This document shows, one piece after another, positions 34,019 to 42,334 of a stretch of 43,188 bases of DNA; position 1 is the first letter of the stretch, and the number at the start of each line of letters is the position of its first letter. The translations under genes were made by a program, and so were the position numbers. The notes below the pieces were generated by a model. That model made no database searches. It was not told the DNA's origin and worked only from the letters and a program-made list of their open reading frames with translations. The DNA comes from Ignavibacteriaceae bacterium (GTDB lineage: Bacteria; Bacteroidota; Ignavibacteria; Ignavibacteriales; Ignavibacteriaceae): positions 1-43,188 of the forward strand of contig JARLHC010000159.1 in assembly GCA_031292455.1 (NCBI GenBank). The letters run 5' to 3'.

Positions 34019-34905
34019 AGAATGCCTTTAGTTGAGGGAAGGGACCCGGATGCACGCTGATCAAGTCTGCAGGCTTCATTCAATGCTTTAGCGAATGCCT
34101 TGAAGATAGCTTCAATTTTATGATGATCATTCTCCCCTGCTGACCTGAGATAGATATTTGCTTTCATACCAGAAGCCAAGGCGCGGAAGAATTCCTTAGT
34201 AAGTTCAGTAGGGAATTCACCTACCGTATTACGTTTAAAGTCTGCTTTGAAATTAAGAAAGGTACGTCCCCCGAGATCAATTGCACAATAAGCGGCTGAT
34301 TCATCCATTGGAAGGAAGAATCCATATCTTTTGATGCCAGCCTTATTGCCCATAGCTTCAGAGATTGCCCGGCCAAGGACAATGCCAGTGTCTTCAACGG
34401 TATGGTGTTCATCGACCTGAAGGTCGCCTTTAACATTAATATCAAGGAATATATTTCCATGTCTTGCAATCTGAGAAAGCATATGGTCAAAGAAACCTAT
34501 TCCTGTATTGATTGTACTTTCTTTTTTACTATCCAAAGAGACTTTAACTGAAATATCAGTTTCTTTTGTTTTTCTGATAATATGAGAGAACCTTAATTGT
34601 GAGATAATGAAACATGCAGCAGCTTCAAAAGAGGTAAACTTAGATTTATTATTTAATAATAATTGTTTCTTGCCTTTTGATGAAACGGAGTAATCATAAG
34701 TTAAATTCCTGCCTATTCGATTTAATGAAACTTTTTCCAATTTTAAGACCTTTAGCAGAAGAGGGTCCAGTTTAGCAAGGGAGGTATCGACATAAAGTTT
34801 GCAGCCATTGGATTGCAATGTTTTTAGCCCTGAGATGAGTCCTTCAGAACGGGAGGAGTTTAAGTCGAATATTCCTGAGTCGATTATTATTGTTTTCATT
34901 TGCAT
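34015..34905 (-). CDS. hisB: Imidazoleglycerol-phosphate dehydratase with a degenerate N-terminal HAD remnant
   Basis: 296 residues. Residues about 105-296 are a complete dehydratase with the metal-binding DEHHTVEDTG and ENDHHKIEA motifs. Residues 1-104 look like a decayed form of the histidinol-phosphatase domain of bifunctional HisB. TIIIDSGIF (5-13) corresponds to the FIDRDGT nucleophile motif but lacks the second Asp. GLKTLQSNGCKLYVDTS aligns with the ELLKLQKAGYKLVMITN region of E. coli HisB. The middle with the Zn cysteines is missing. The junction SHIIRKTKETDI matches the E. coli fusion point. Dehydratase activity is expected; phosphatase activity is not. Confidence 0.93.
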   Translation of the reverse strand: MQMKTIIIDSGIFDLNSSRSEGLISGLKTLQSNGCKLYVDTSLAKLDPLLLKVLKLEKVSLNRIGRNLTYDYSVSSKGKKQLLLNNKSKFTSFEAAACFIISQLRFSHIIRKTKETDISVKVSLDSKKESTINTGIGFFDHMLSQIARHGNIFLDINVKGDLQVDEHHTVEDTGIVLGRAISEAMGNKAGIKRYGFFLPMDESAAYCAIDLGGRTFLNFKADFKRNTVGEFPTELTKEFFRALASGMKANIYLRSAGENDHHKIEAIFKAFAKALNEACRLDQRASGSLPSTKGIL

Positions 34906-34907
34906 TT

Positions 34908-35960
34908 CTATTTATTTAATGCTTTTTGTAATAAACTGATTAATTTTATATTCTGATCATGAGTACCAACGGTAATACGGAGGCAATTTTCCAGATTGGG
35001 CTGATTGCTTCTATCGCGAATTATAATTCCTTCATCTGCTATTTTTTTCTGAATTACGGAGGCATTTTTAATCCTGATCAGGATGTAATTAGTATCCGAA
35101 GGAAAAATCTTTTCTATGCCGTTTAATTTATTTAATTCATTTATAAGAAACTGTTTTTCTGAAAGGATAGAGGTAACAAATCCATCCTTTTTACTGATAT
35201 TCGAAAATGCTACCTGGAAAGCTTTTCTTGTAAGAGAATTTATATTGTAGGGAGCTTTAATCTTAAAGAGATAGTTAATTATTTCCTCATCAGCTATACA
35301 ATAACCAAGCCGGATAGCTGCCAGGCCCCAGGCTTTAGAGAATGTTCTTAACAAAACGAGATTGGGAAATTCATTTAATAAACCGATGCAGGAGTTTTCT
35401 TCACCGGCGAAATCAATATAGGCCTCATCTACAACAATTATGGAATTGATCTTTTGCAAAAGTGTCCTTATGGATTCTTTATTTAACAGATTACCAGTAG
35501 GATTATTGGGCGAACAAAGGAAAATAATCTTAATGCTGTTATTCCAATTATTTATAACTGTTTCTGTATCAATATTAAAATCTTTATTCAAGAGTATGGT
35601 ATTTGATTTTACGTCATTTATATCGGCAGCCACTTTATACATCCCGTAGGTCGGTTCAAGGATCATGATAGAATCGTGCCCAGGTACACAGAATATCCTT
35701 ATAAGAAGATCAATAATTTCATCTGACCCAACGCCAAAGAACAACTTATTAAATGTTACGCCCAAGTATTCGCTTAAACGTTTGCGCATTGACAACTGAA
35801 GAGGGTCAGGATACCGGTTCAGCAATTCACCAGATGAATCAACAACAGAGCCGAAGGAATTTTCATTAGCATCGAGAAGAATTCCATGATTATAGATATC
35901 CCTTGCGGAAGTATAGGGTTTGAGATCTTTTATATTTTTTCTGATTAATTCCTGTATCAT
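34908..35960 (-). CDS. hisC: Histidinol-phosphate aminotransferase
   Basis: 350 residues of the class I/II PLP aminotransferases. The Schiff-base Lys is in TFSKAWGLAAIRLGY. CSPNNPTGN and the late Arg in CLRITVGT (substrate carboxylate/phosphate side) are present. It converts imidazole acetol phosphate to histidinol phosphate. It overlaps hisD by 4 nt and sits 2 bp before hisB. Confidence 0.96.
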   Translation of the reverse strand: MIQELIRKNIKDLKPYTSARDIYNHGILLDANENSFGSVVDSSGELLNRYPDPLQLSMRKRLSEYLGVTFNKLFFGVGSDEIIDLLIRIFCVPGHDSIMILEPTYGMYKVAADINDVKSNTILLNKDFNIDTETVINNWNNSIKIIFLCSPNNPTGNLLNKESIRTLLQKINSIIVVDEAYIDFAGEENSCIGLLNEFPNLVLLRTFSKAWGLAAIRLGYCIADEEIINYLFKIKAPYNINSLTRKAFQVAFSNISKKDGFVTSILSEKQFLINELNKLNGIEKIFPSDTNYILIRIKNASVIQKKIADEGIIIRDRSNQPNLENCLRITVGTHDQNIKLISLLQKALNK

Positions 35961-37243
35961 TTTTTCAGCCTTATTGTGACAGCATTTTTATGAGCAAATA
36001 ATCCTTCCTCAATGGCAAGAGTTTCGACAGCCGCGGATATATGACTGAGACCGTCTTTAGTTAATGATTGAAATGAAACAGCCTTCATAAAGAACTCCAC
36101 GCTGACACCGCCGAAGGAGCGGGCAAATCCGGAAGTCGGCAGAGAATGGTTAGTCCCTGATGCATAGTCACCAGCACTTTCGGGGGAATATTCTCCAAGG
36201 AAGACAGAGCCAGCGTTCCTGATATAATCAACAAACTGATCGGGTTGTTTTACATTCAAAATCAAATGTTCAGGAGCGTATACGTTACTAAAGTTTAAAG
36301 CATCGGTGACAGTATCCGTTATAAGCATGAAAGAGTTCCCCAATGATTTTTCAGCGATGTTTTTTCGTGGAAGGAGTGAAAGCTGCAGCTCAAGTTCCTT
36401 CTCAACCTCAACTGCTTTTTCTTCTGAAGTTGTTACAAGAATTACCTGTGAATCTTCTCCATGTTCTGCCTGTGAAAGGAGATCGGAGGCAATAAATGAG
36501 GGGTCAGCGTACTGATCAGATATAACGAGCAATTCGCTGGGGCCTGCAGGCATATCTATTGCGCATCCTTCCGGATCGATACTAACGAGAAGTTTTGCAG
36601 CAGTAACATACTGATTGCCGGGTCCGAATATTTTATCCACTTTATGGAATGAAGAATCGCCAAAGGCGAGGAGACCTATTCCCTGAGCTCCGCCAATTTT
36701 AATTATTTCTTTTATGCCGCATAATCCGGCAGCATACAAGATTGCAGGATTGATGTGGTCTCCCTTAACAGGAGTAGCTAATACTATTCTAGGGCAGGCG
36801 GCTATCCGGGCCGGGATACCTAACATAAGTACGGTGGACGGGAGGACTGCGTTACCTCCGGGAATATATAATCCGACATTATCGATGGGCCGGAATTCCC
36901 GTGAACATATAATACCCGGCAGGGTTTCTTTCCTGATTTTATTTGGGACTTCTTCCTTATGAAAAGCAAATATATTAGAATAAGCAGTTTCGAGGGCCTT
37001 CTTAACTTTTGGGTTAAGTGATTTTTCGGCTTCCAGAATTTCATTATCAGAGACATAGACTGAATTTGAGGAGAAACCATCAAACTGTTTTGCATATTTA
37101 ACTGCGGCCTGCAAACCATTGTTCTTAATATCTTCAAGAACGGGTTTTATTATAGTGAATGTCTTTTCAAAATCGACTGCCGGACGCTTTGTAAGTCCAG
37201 ATATTTCCTGTTCATTCAAATTGTTTAATTTAAAACATTTCAT
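35957..37243 (-). CDS. hisD: Histidinol dehydrogenase
   Basis: 428 residues, standard length. Conserved segments include VGLYIPGGNAVLPSTVLM, GPGNQYVTAAK, DMPAGPSE, the metal and catalytic region LSQAEHGEDSQ, and YAPEHL. It performs the last two NAD-dependent steps to histidine. ATGA overlaps on both sides link it to hisG and hisC. Confidence 0.97.
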   Translation of the reverse strand: MKCFKLNNLNEQEISGLTKRPAVDFEKTFTIIKPVLEDIKNNGLQAAVKYAKQFDGFSSNSVYVSDNEILEAEKSLNPKVKKALETAYSNIFAFHKEEVPNKIRKETLPGIICSREFRPIDNVGLYIPGGNAVLPSTVLMLGIPARIAACPRIVLATPVKGDHINPAILYAAGLCGIKEIIKIGGAQGIGLLAFGDSSFHKVDKIFGPGNQYVTAAKLLVSIDPEGCAIDMPAGPSELLVISDQYADPSFIASDLLSQAEHGEDSQVILVTTSEEKAVEVEKELELQLSLLPRKNIAEKSLGNSFMLITDTVTDALNFSNVYAPEHLILNVKQPDQFVDYIRNAGSVFLGEYSPESAGDYASGTNHSLPTSGFARSFGGVSVEFFMKAVSFQSLTKDGLSHISAAVETLAIEEGLFAHKNAVTIRLKK

Positions 37244-38118
37244 GGGATCATATTCTCAATTGGTAATAAAAGAATTCCAGTAGCCCCCAGGCTTTTCAGT
37301 GAATCTACTATTTTCCACAGGTAACCGGAAGGAATTACAGCATGGACAGCGACCAATTTCTCATCTGCCAATGGAAGAATTGTAGGGCTTTTAATAGAAG
37401 GGATTACCTTCTCTATTTTTTCAAGTGAAGATTTAGGCACATTCATCATCAGATACCTGGAATTTTTAGCTGTAAGTACAGACTTGATCCTCCTGTGAAG
37501 TTCATCCAGGTATTTTTTCTTTTGCGGATTTAATTCCCTGCTGGCCGAGCTAATGAGTACTGCCTGGGATTCAAACACGCTAATAGATTTTTTTAATTTA
37601 TTCATCATGAGGGTATTGCCAGTAGAAACGATATCGCAGATAATATCGGCTACACCGAGTGCGGGTGCAATTTCAACCGATCCGCTGATCTCAATTATCT
37701 TTGCGTTTATCTTATTTTCGGTAAGATAATTCTGCACAATTCTCGGAAAGGAAGTGGCAATAGTTTTGCCTTCAATATCCTTGACGGATTTTATCGAAAT
37801 ATTCTCAGGAGCGGCCATCATAAGGGAGCATTTACCGAATCCAAGTTTTTCAACGATTCTTGTCTGGGCATTTTTTGCAACCAGGACGTTTTCGCCGACG
37901 ATACCGATATCGGCAACGCCGTCCTGAACATATTCCGGGATATCATCATCTCTCAGAAAAAGTATTTCAAGAGGGAAATTATAAGCAGGAACCACCAAAC
38001 GTTCGGAATAATTGTCTATTTCCACTCCACATAATTTTATGAGTTCGATAGATTTTTCTGTTAATCTTCCCTTTTTCTGAATTGCTAATTTAAGATTTCC
38101 ATTGTTTGAAACTGACAT
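37240..38118 (-). CDS. hisG: ATP phosphoribosyltransferase, long form
   Basis: 292 residues from the ATG at 38118, which has AAGGTGA (38126-38132) seven bases upstream. The core opens LKLAIQKKGRLTEKSIELIKL and includes the PRPP loop near DIICDIVSTGNTLMMN. The C-terminal about 80 residues are the regulatory HisG_C domain of the long, HisZ-independent form, so histidine feedback is expected. The open frame extends to 38178 (MNPGNK...), but those codons are the attenuator terminator itself and should not be taken as protein. Confidence 0.95.
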   Translation of the reverse strand: MSVSNNGNLKLAIQKKGRLTEKSIELIKLCGVEIDNYSERLVVPAYNFPLEILFLRDDDIPEYVQDGVADIGIVGENVLVAKNAQTRIVEKLGFGKCSLMMAAPENISIKSVKDIEGKTIATSFPRIVQNYLTENKINAKIIEISGSVEIAPALGVADIICDIVSTGNTLMMNKLKKSISVFESQAVLISSASRELNPQKKKYLDELHRRIKSVLTAKNSRYLMMNVPKSSLEKIEKVIPSIKSPTILPLADEKLVAVHAVIPSGYLWKIVDSLKSLGATGILLLPIENMIP

Positions 38119-38152
38119 GCTTAGATCACCTTTATTTTTATATAAAACAAAA

Positions 38153-38175
38153 AACCCCGACTTATTGCCGGGGTT
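38153..38175 (-). terminator. his operon attenuator terminator
   Basis: The minus strand reads AACCCCG-nine-base loop-CGGGGTT followed by TTTTGTTTTAT, a classic intrinsic terminator located before the operon's first gene. Its 5' arm with flank (AACCCCGGCA, 38175-38166) can instead pair with TGTCGGCGTT at the end of the leader ORF (38214-38205): nine of ten positions pair, counting one G-U. That is the competing antiterminator. Confidence 0.88.
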
Positions 38176-38202
38176 CATAATTTCTTTAATACAGGATATA
38201 TT

Positions 38203-38268
38203 TCAACGCCGACACATTATATGTGAATGAAAATGATGATGGCGATGATATAAACTATTAAAATTCAT
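38203..38268 (-). CDS. hisL: his operon leader peptide
   Basis: 21 codons. Residues 8-16 read HRHHHFHSH, six His in nine, far above chance. The stop lies 27 nt before the terminator's 5' arm. A pause hairpin can form within the ORF: CGCC (38244-38241) with GGCG (38210-38207) and CACAT (38225-38221) with ATGTG (38217-38213). Stalling at His codons would break it and free TGTCGGCGTT to act as antiterminator; full translation would cover that segment and allow termination. No Shine-Dalgarno is seen, only an A-rich leader. Confidence 0.88.
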   Translation of the reverse strand: MNFNSLYHRHHHFHSHIMCRR

Positions 38269-38290
38269 TTTTATTATTTTCTTAGGGTAA

Positions 38291-38319
38291 AATCTAAGAT
38301 AATCCGGATAAAAAGTCAA
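38291..38319 (-). promoter_or_regulatory. Promoter of the his operon
   Basis: The minus strand shows TTGACT (38319-38314), a 17-bp spacer, and TAGATT (38296-38291), ending 22 bp before the leader ATG. It is a good sigma-70-type match in the position required for the attenuator. The -10 hexamer is imperfect. Confidence 0.55.
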
Positions 38320-38373
38320 ACTGTTATATTCGGGGGGGTATAGTAGGAGGAGATAGATTTCACTATTTAATGG

Positions 38374-39423
38374 TTATATATTTACCCTAATATGATTGGA
38401 ATAGATCCATGCTTTTTTATTGTGTTTTATTTCAACACGATAGACGCCGGGATCTTTTACAAGGAATTCCGCACCGTTTCCTTCGGTAGTTTCTACAAGT
38501 TTGCCATTATGGAGTAACATAATTTCAGAATTAGGGGAAGGGGTAAATACATGGAGCCGAATTTTATCGTTATATTCCACAGTATCTCCCATCTGGTATT
38601 TTTTCTTTCCAGCTTCCGCATAAAATCTGAAGCCTTTTGAATCTGCAAGATAATCGTTAGCGACAAAGGAGTTACCTGATGCGAGAGCTGAGTAGATAAT
38701 CTGCTTAATTTTGTTTAATGATTTCTCATCATCTTTCCTGGGAAGTTCCTCTTCGACCAACAAATGTGTCCTGATTGATTTAAAAAGTACTTTATAGGGA
38801 AACACTTCAACTTCAACAAAGCCGAGGACGTTATACTTATGAGCATGGGCATCAACTCCGCCGATGCCGACTACTTTTCGAGTCAAATTAAGTTTATCCC
38901 AAACCAGCAAAGTTTCCTCAGGTGGTGCAGTAACTGATTTGAGAGGATGAATAAATGATTGATATTTGTTCTGATCGGTAAGGTTTTCCATCCATTCGGA
39001 CATATGGTTCCAAATTTCGATACCAGTAAAATCGGTAAGATCCCATTCTGTCCATGGATAAGGGGGATGTTCAGCCATATGTTTTCTTTTCTCATGGGGA
39101 TGAGCAAGGAAACCGATACCTCCTGCCTCTTTTACTCTTTTGACATATTCTTTTGCTGATAGTCTTGTAGAGAATGCATCATTAATACCAAAAGCGAGGT
39201 AATGATTTTCATTGAGTTTATCATTTATTTCACAGCCCACAAGAAGGAGAGTATTATTATACCAACCTTCGTATCCTTCCTTAAGTGCACGCAGAGTATT
39301 ATGATCGGTTAAAAGGATATAATCAAGTCCAACTTCTTCAGCGAAGCGGGCAATATCTTCCACTTCCCCGGAACCATCGGAGAAAATAGAATGCATATGT
39401 ATAGCGCCGGTGAGTTCAGTCAT
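38374..39423 (-). CDS. PHP-domain metallohydrolase (CehA/McbA-like)
   Basis: 349 residues. PHP motifs are HMHSIFSDGSGEVEDIA (from His9), LLTDHN, an acidic GCEIN, FLAHPHEKRK, EIWNH, and the terminal GGVDAHAHK, so all four PHP metal-ligand clusters are present. A C-terminal beta domain (about 265-349) with FLVKDPGVYRVEIKHNKKAW is typical of CehA/McbA-like proteins. Substrates are phosphoesters or other hydrolysable groups, not determined. It ends about 105 bp upstream of the his leader on the same strand; PHP proteins include the HisK-type histidinol phosphatases, so a role in that missing step is possible. Confidence 0.8.
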   Translation of the reverse strand: MTELTGAIHMHSIFSDGSGEVEDIARFAEEVGLDYILLTDHNTLRALKEGYEGWYNNTLLLVGCEINDKLNENHYLAFGINDAFSTRLSAKEYVKRVKEAGGIGFLAHPHEKRKHMAEHPPYPWTEWDLTDFTGIEIWNHMSEWMENLTDQNKYQSFIHPLKSVTAPPEETLLVWDKLNLTRKVVGIGGVDAHAHKYNVLGFVEVEVFPYKVLFKSIRTHLLVEEELPRKDDEKSLNKIKQIIYSALASGNSFVANDYLADSKGFRFYAEAGKKKYQMGDTVEYNDKIRLHVFTPSPNSEIMLLHNGKLVETTEGNGAEFLVKDPGVYRVEIKHNKKAWIYSNHIRVNI

Positions 39424-39629
39424 TACAATTAATTTTTATAATAATAAACATAGGAATAAATCTAACTTCCGGAAAGATATAAACTGAGATACTTCACATT
39501 AAAACCTGGTTGTAAGATCAAGCATAAATCTACTCCATGATCTATCTTTTTAACCAAATAAAATAGTTTCATAAACATATTCAAAATGAGCAAAATAACC
39601 TTAGTATAAACGGAGATCAGGAGGGAGTA

Positions 39630-39652
39630 AAAGCGGCGATAGAAGCCGCTTT
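39630..39652 (-). terminator. Terminator after the dapF unit
   Basis: An 8-bp stem (aaagcggc with gccgcttt) and a seven-base loop lie 17 bp beyond the stop at 39670, with a short T run on the minus strand. It separates the dapF unit from the PHP gene. The rest of 39424-39629 is AT-rich with no gene seen. Confidence 0.7.
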
Positions 39653-39669
39653 CATAAAAAAGAGATGAA

Positions 39670-39975
39670 CTAAATTTCCGAAATTTCGTATAGAGTTGAG
39701 TACTTTGTAGAATTCGCGTTAGTCAGGTCATTTAGTTTATTAATTAGAATATTTAATCTTTCGTCCTGATTATCATCGAACTTATCAAAAGCTTCACTTG
39801 AAGAAAAAGTATAAATTTCCTGATAATTATTTGGTTTTCCTTTAACTTCATAAACTGAATAATTTTCCAAACCTTCAGCTTTAAGAAGGTTTTTTAATTC
39901 TTTAACCACACTAAAGTATTCTTCTTTTTTGCCTGAATTAATCTCATATTGAATTGAGAATATTACTTTCGCCAT
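39670..39975 (-). CDS. Small dimeric alpha/beta-barrel-like protein
   Basis: 101 residues from the ATG at 39975, with TGGAGA seven bases upstream. The frame stays open to 40059, but the extra codons overlap dapF. The sequence MAKVIFSIQYEINSGKKEEYF, then YSVYEVKGKPNNYQEIYTF, has the beta-alpha-beta-beta look of ferredoxin-like dimeric barrel proteins (ABM/DUF families). I cannot assign a specific family. It lies 14 bp after dapF and is probably co-transcribed. Confidence 0.6.
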   Translation of the reverse strand: MAKVIFSIQYEINSGKKEEYFSVVKELKNLLKAEGLENYSVYEVKGKPNNYQEIYTFSSSEAFDKFDDNQDERLNILINKLNDLTNANSTKYSTLYEISEI

Positions 39976-39989
39976 TTGATCTCCAATTA

Positions 39990-40859
39990 TTAAAAAAACG
40001 TACTGTATAAAAAATCGCCGGTATAAACTATTTTTACCGGGCCAGTTAAAGATAGGCAAGTAATATCCTGCCCTTTTGCTAAAAAGTCTACTGTTAAAAT
40101 GTCTCTTCCCTTAGTAACAAGGGATATGGGTGGATTTATATTATAAAGGAAATATGCCATAAGAGCAGAAGCAGTAGAGCCAGTTCCGCAAGAAAGCGTT
40201 TCATCTTCTACACCTCTTTCATAAGTCCGGATATAAACTTTATCTCCAACAATCTTAATAAAATTAACATTAGTTCCATTTGGAAAAAGATCTTTTTTAT
40301 ACCTGATCTCTTTTCCCAGGTTAAAAACGGGGAATGAATCGAGATCAGAATAATAAGAGCTATTGACAGACGGATCTTTCAGAACATCTTCAATATTAAT
40401 AATCACATGAGGAGAACCAGTATCAATAAAAGAAGATTTAATAGATTGACCAGCTGCTTTAATAATAAAATTCAAGTTTATTTTAGCCGGGGGGTTAAAA
40501 TTTACTTTTGTCTTATTGTTATCTATGATTTCACCTGAATATTCTGTTCCATTTGAAAGAAACCTAACGGACTTATTTCCAGTTATTTTAGAAAATTCTG
40601 CAAATTTAACTGCACATCTGGCTCCGTTACCACAAAGGCTTCCTGTTGATCCGTCGGAATTATAATAATTCATTAAAAAATCATACGGAGCACCGGAGCC
40701 GCCAATAGTAATTAATCCATCGGCACCAATACCATTTCTTCTATCGCACAATTTTTTAATTGAGCTACTATCAAGGATTAGGTCAGGAAATAGGTCTTTA
40801 TTGAGAACAATAAAGTCATTCCCGGCTCCGCTCATCTTTATAAAAGAAATTTTTTCCAT
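39990..40859 (-). CDS. dapF: Diaminopimelate epimerase
   Basis: 289 residues. The two catalytic cysteines are Cys76 in GSLCGNGARC and Cys224 in TLSCGTGSTA. The N-terminal KMSGAGNDFIVLN is standard. It interconverts LL- and meso-diaminopimelate for lysine and peptidoglycan synthesis, so the wall is probably of the meso-DAP type. Upstream 40860-40934 is a short AT-rich spacer. Confidence 0.96.
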   Translation of the reverse strand: MEKISFIKMSGAGNDFIVLNKDLFPDLILDSSSIKKLCDRRNGIGADGLITIGGSGAPYDFLMNYYNSDGSTGSLCGNGARCAVKFAEFSKITGNKSVRFLSNGTEYSGEIIDNNKTKVNFNPPAKINLNFIIKAAGQSIKSSFIDTGSPHVIINIEDVLKDPSVNSSYYSDLDSFPVFNLGKEIRYKKDLFPNGTNVNFIKIVGDKVYIRTYERGVEDETLSCGTGSTASALMAYFLYNINPPISLVTKGRDILTVDFLAKGQDITCLSLTGPVKIVYTGDFLYSTFF

Positions 40860-40934
40860 TAGACATTAAATTTAGTGGAATATAAAATTGTTTTCAATTA
40901 AAATATTGCAAAAGTGAGAAATATCAGAGAGGAA

Positions 40935-41810
40935 TTAAGGGAAATCGACGGAAAAGCCGATTCCAAATCTTTCAATTCTTTCATAATAGAATTCATTAAA
41001 CATATTATTCCCCTTAAAGTAGGAAATAAAGAAGTTAACGCCCTTTTTCTGCCATTCGCCTAATTTAATGCCAGCCTGGAAATTATTACTGCCAAGATAT
41101 TCCGGCAGACCGGCTAACTGGAAATGATATGCAATAAAGAAATGATAGAATGGTTCTTTGGCTGACTCAGTCCTATTGCCTGTATGAACTTCAAAGCCAG
41201 AGCAAAAAGTACCTTTTTTCAATATAGATGGGCGAATCCTGGCAGCATAGGATCCACCGATATAGGGGCGAAAAGCAAAATCAGAAAAGGAAAATTCATC
41301 GGAGAAGATAAGTTCGGCAAAATCTCTTGTAAAAGGCATAGGGGTTTTCCCATTCATCCACTGATTATTAGTCAGATCATAAGAGCCGTCAACGAGGTGA
41401 GCGCTATTATGGATATAACGGAGTCTGGTAGAAAATCGGTTCCCGGGCAGTTCTTGAGTAAAAGTTGCATTTCCGCCAAAAAAACCATCCAGTGTGCCAA
41501 TTTGGAGCCGATATTGTTTATAACTCGTGGAATAAGCATAAGCCATGAACTCTATGCCAACAGTGATATATTCTTTTTCGTATAAATTTACACGGAGCAG
41601 ATCAATAGAATTGCCAATATCTACTTTGAGATTAGTAGAATTAGGATAATAGAGGATTCCTAATTTTGCTTCTGTATTACTAGCCCTTAAGGGAAGGAAA
41701 TTAAGTCCGTCAGGAAAGAGGATGTAAGTATTTTCGTTCTCCTTAAGATTTTGCGGATAAGAGATTATGGTTAATAAAGCAACAAAATAAAATAGTATAG
41801 ATCTTATCAT
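40935..41810 (-). CDS. Outer-membrane protein, DUF1207-like
   Basis: 291 residues from the ATG at 41810 (a frame-in ATG at 41840 is the alternative; neither has a clear ribosome-binding site). A signal peptide (about 1-20, ending TIISYPQ) precedes a beta-rich body with STRLRYIHNSAHLVDGSYDL, which recalls the YHxSSHLGDE motif of DUF1207, and a C-terminal aromatic strand GIGFSVDF. Likely an outer-membrane beta-barrel. Function is unknown. Confidence 0.65.
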   Translation of the reverse strand: MIRSILFYFVALLTIISYPQNLKENENTYILFPDGLNFLPLRASNTEAKLGILYYPNSTNLKVDIGNSIDLLRVNLYEKEYITVGIEFMAYAYSTSYKQYRLQIGTLDGFFGGNATFTQELPGNRFSTRLRYIHNSAHLVDGSYDLTNNQWMNGKTPMPFTRDFAELIFSDEFSFSDFAFRPYIGGSYAARIRPSILKKGTFCSGFEVHTGNRTESAKEPFYHFFIAYHFQLAGLPEYLGSNNFQAGIKLGEWQKKGVNFFISYFKGNNMFNEFYYERIERFGIGFSVDFP

Positions 41811-41840
41811 GGAATAAAAAATGAATGTAATGAGTTGCAT

Positions 41841-42334
41841 AAATATAATAAATAATTAGCGGATGAGGTTTAAGAAAGAAATTAAGTTTTGAAATATTTA
41901 TAGGGAAATGAAATAATAATTAAATGATCCTCATTTTTAAATGGACAAAAAAGAAAAAGTGATAAAACAAACACACCGAAAGATCAAGTTTCAAATCCAA
42001 AGTCGCTTAATAATTACTTTATGCCCGCTTGTTTGGTACAGCAGAACCAAGTCGGAGGCTACAACTGGCAGAGTTGGTATTAAGGTAATGGATTTATAGA
42101 ATAAAGCGATTTTGCCTGATGTATAAAAGATCGGCAAACGGAGATGCGATATAATCATGATGAAGTGTACGAACCATTAATTAAGGCAAGCCATTAAATC
42201 ATTGACCTATGAATTAAAATAGTTAATAAATTCCGGAGAGATTTTTTGTATCTTTTTATGGATTTATATAAGTTGGATGGGTGATATAAATCAATTGGCA
42301 CTTTCTTCCTAAAGCATTATGGAGATGTACAATT
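41841..42334. other. Intergenic region between divergent genes
   Basis: About 490 bp with no convincing gene. A 52-codon frame (41941-42099) has no ribosome-binding site and no recognisable features. A possible plus-strand promoter for the VIT gene is tttttgtatc...ataagttgg near 42243-42277, which fits the loose Bacteroidetes pattern TTTG-N20-TAnnTTTG with one mismatch. Confidence 0.4.

Noticed and set aside
39463-39578. Short minus-strand ORF between the dapF unit and the PHP gene
   Set aside because: About 38 codons starting MFMKLFYLVKKID, with no ribosome-binding site or family resemblance; treated as chance.
41941-42099. 52-codon plus-strand ORF in the DUF1207-VIT intergenic region
   Set aside because: It has no ribosome-binding site, no recognisable motif, and a composition consistent with chance.
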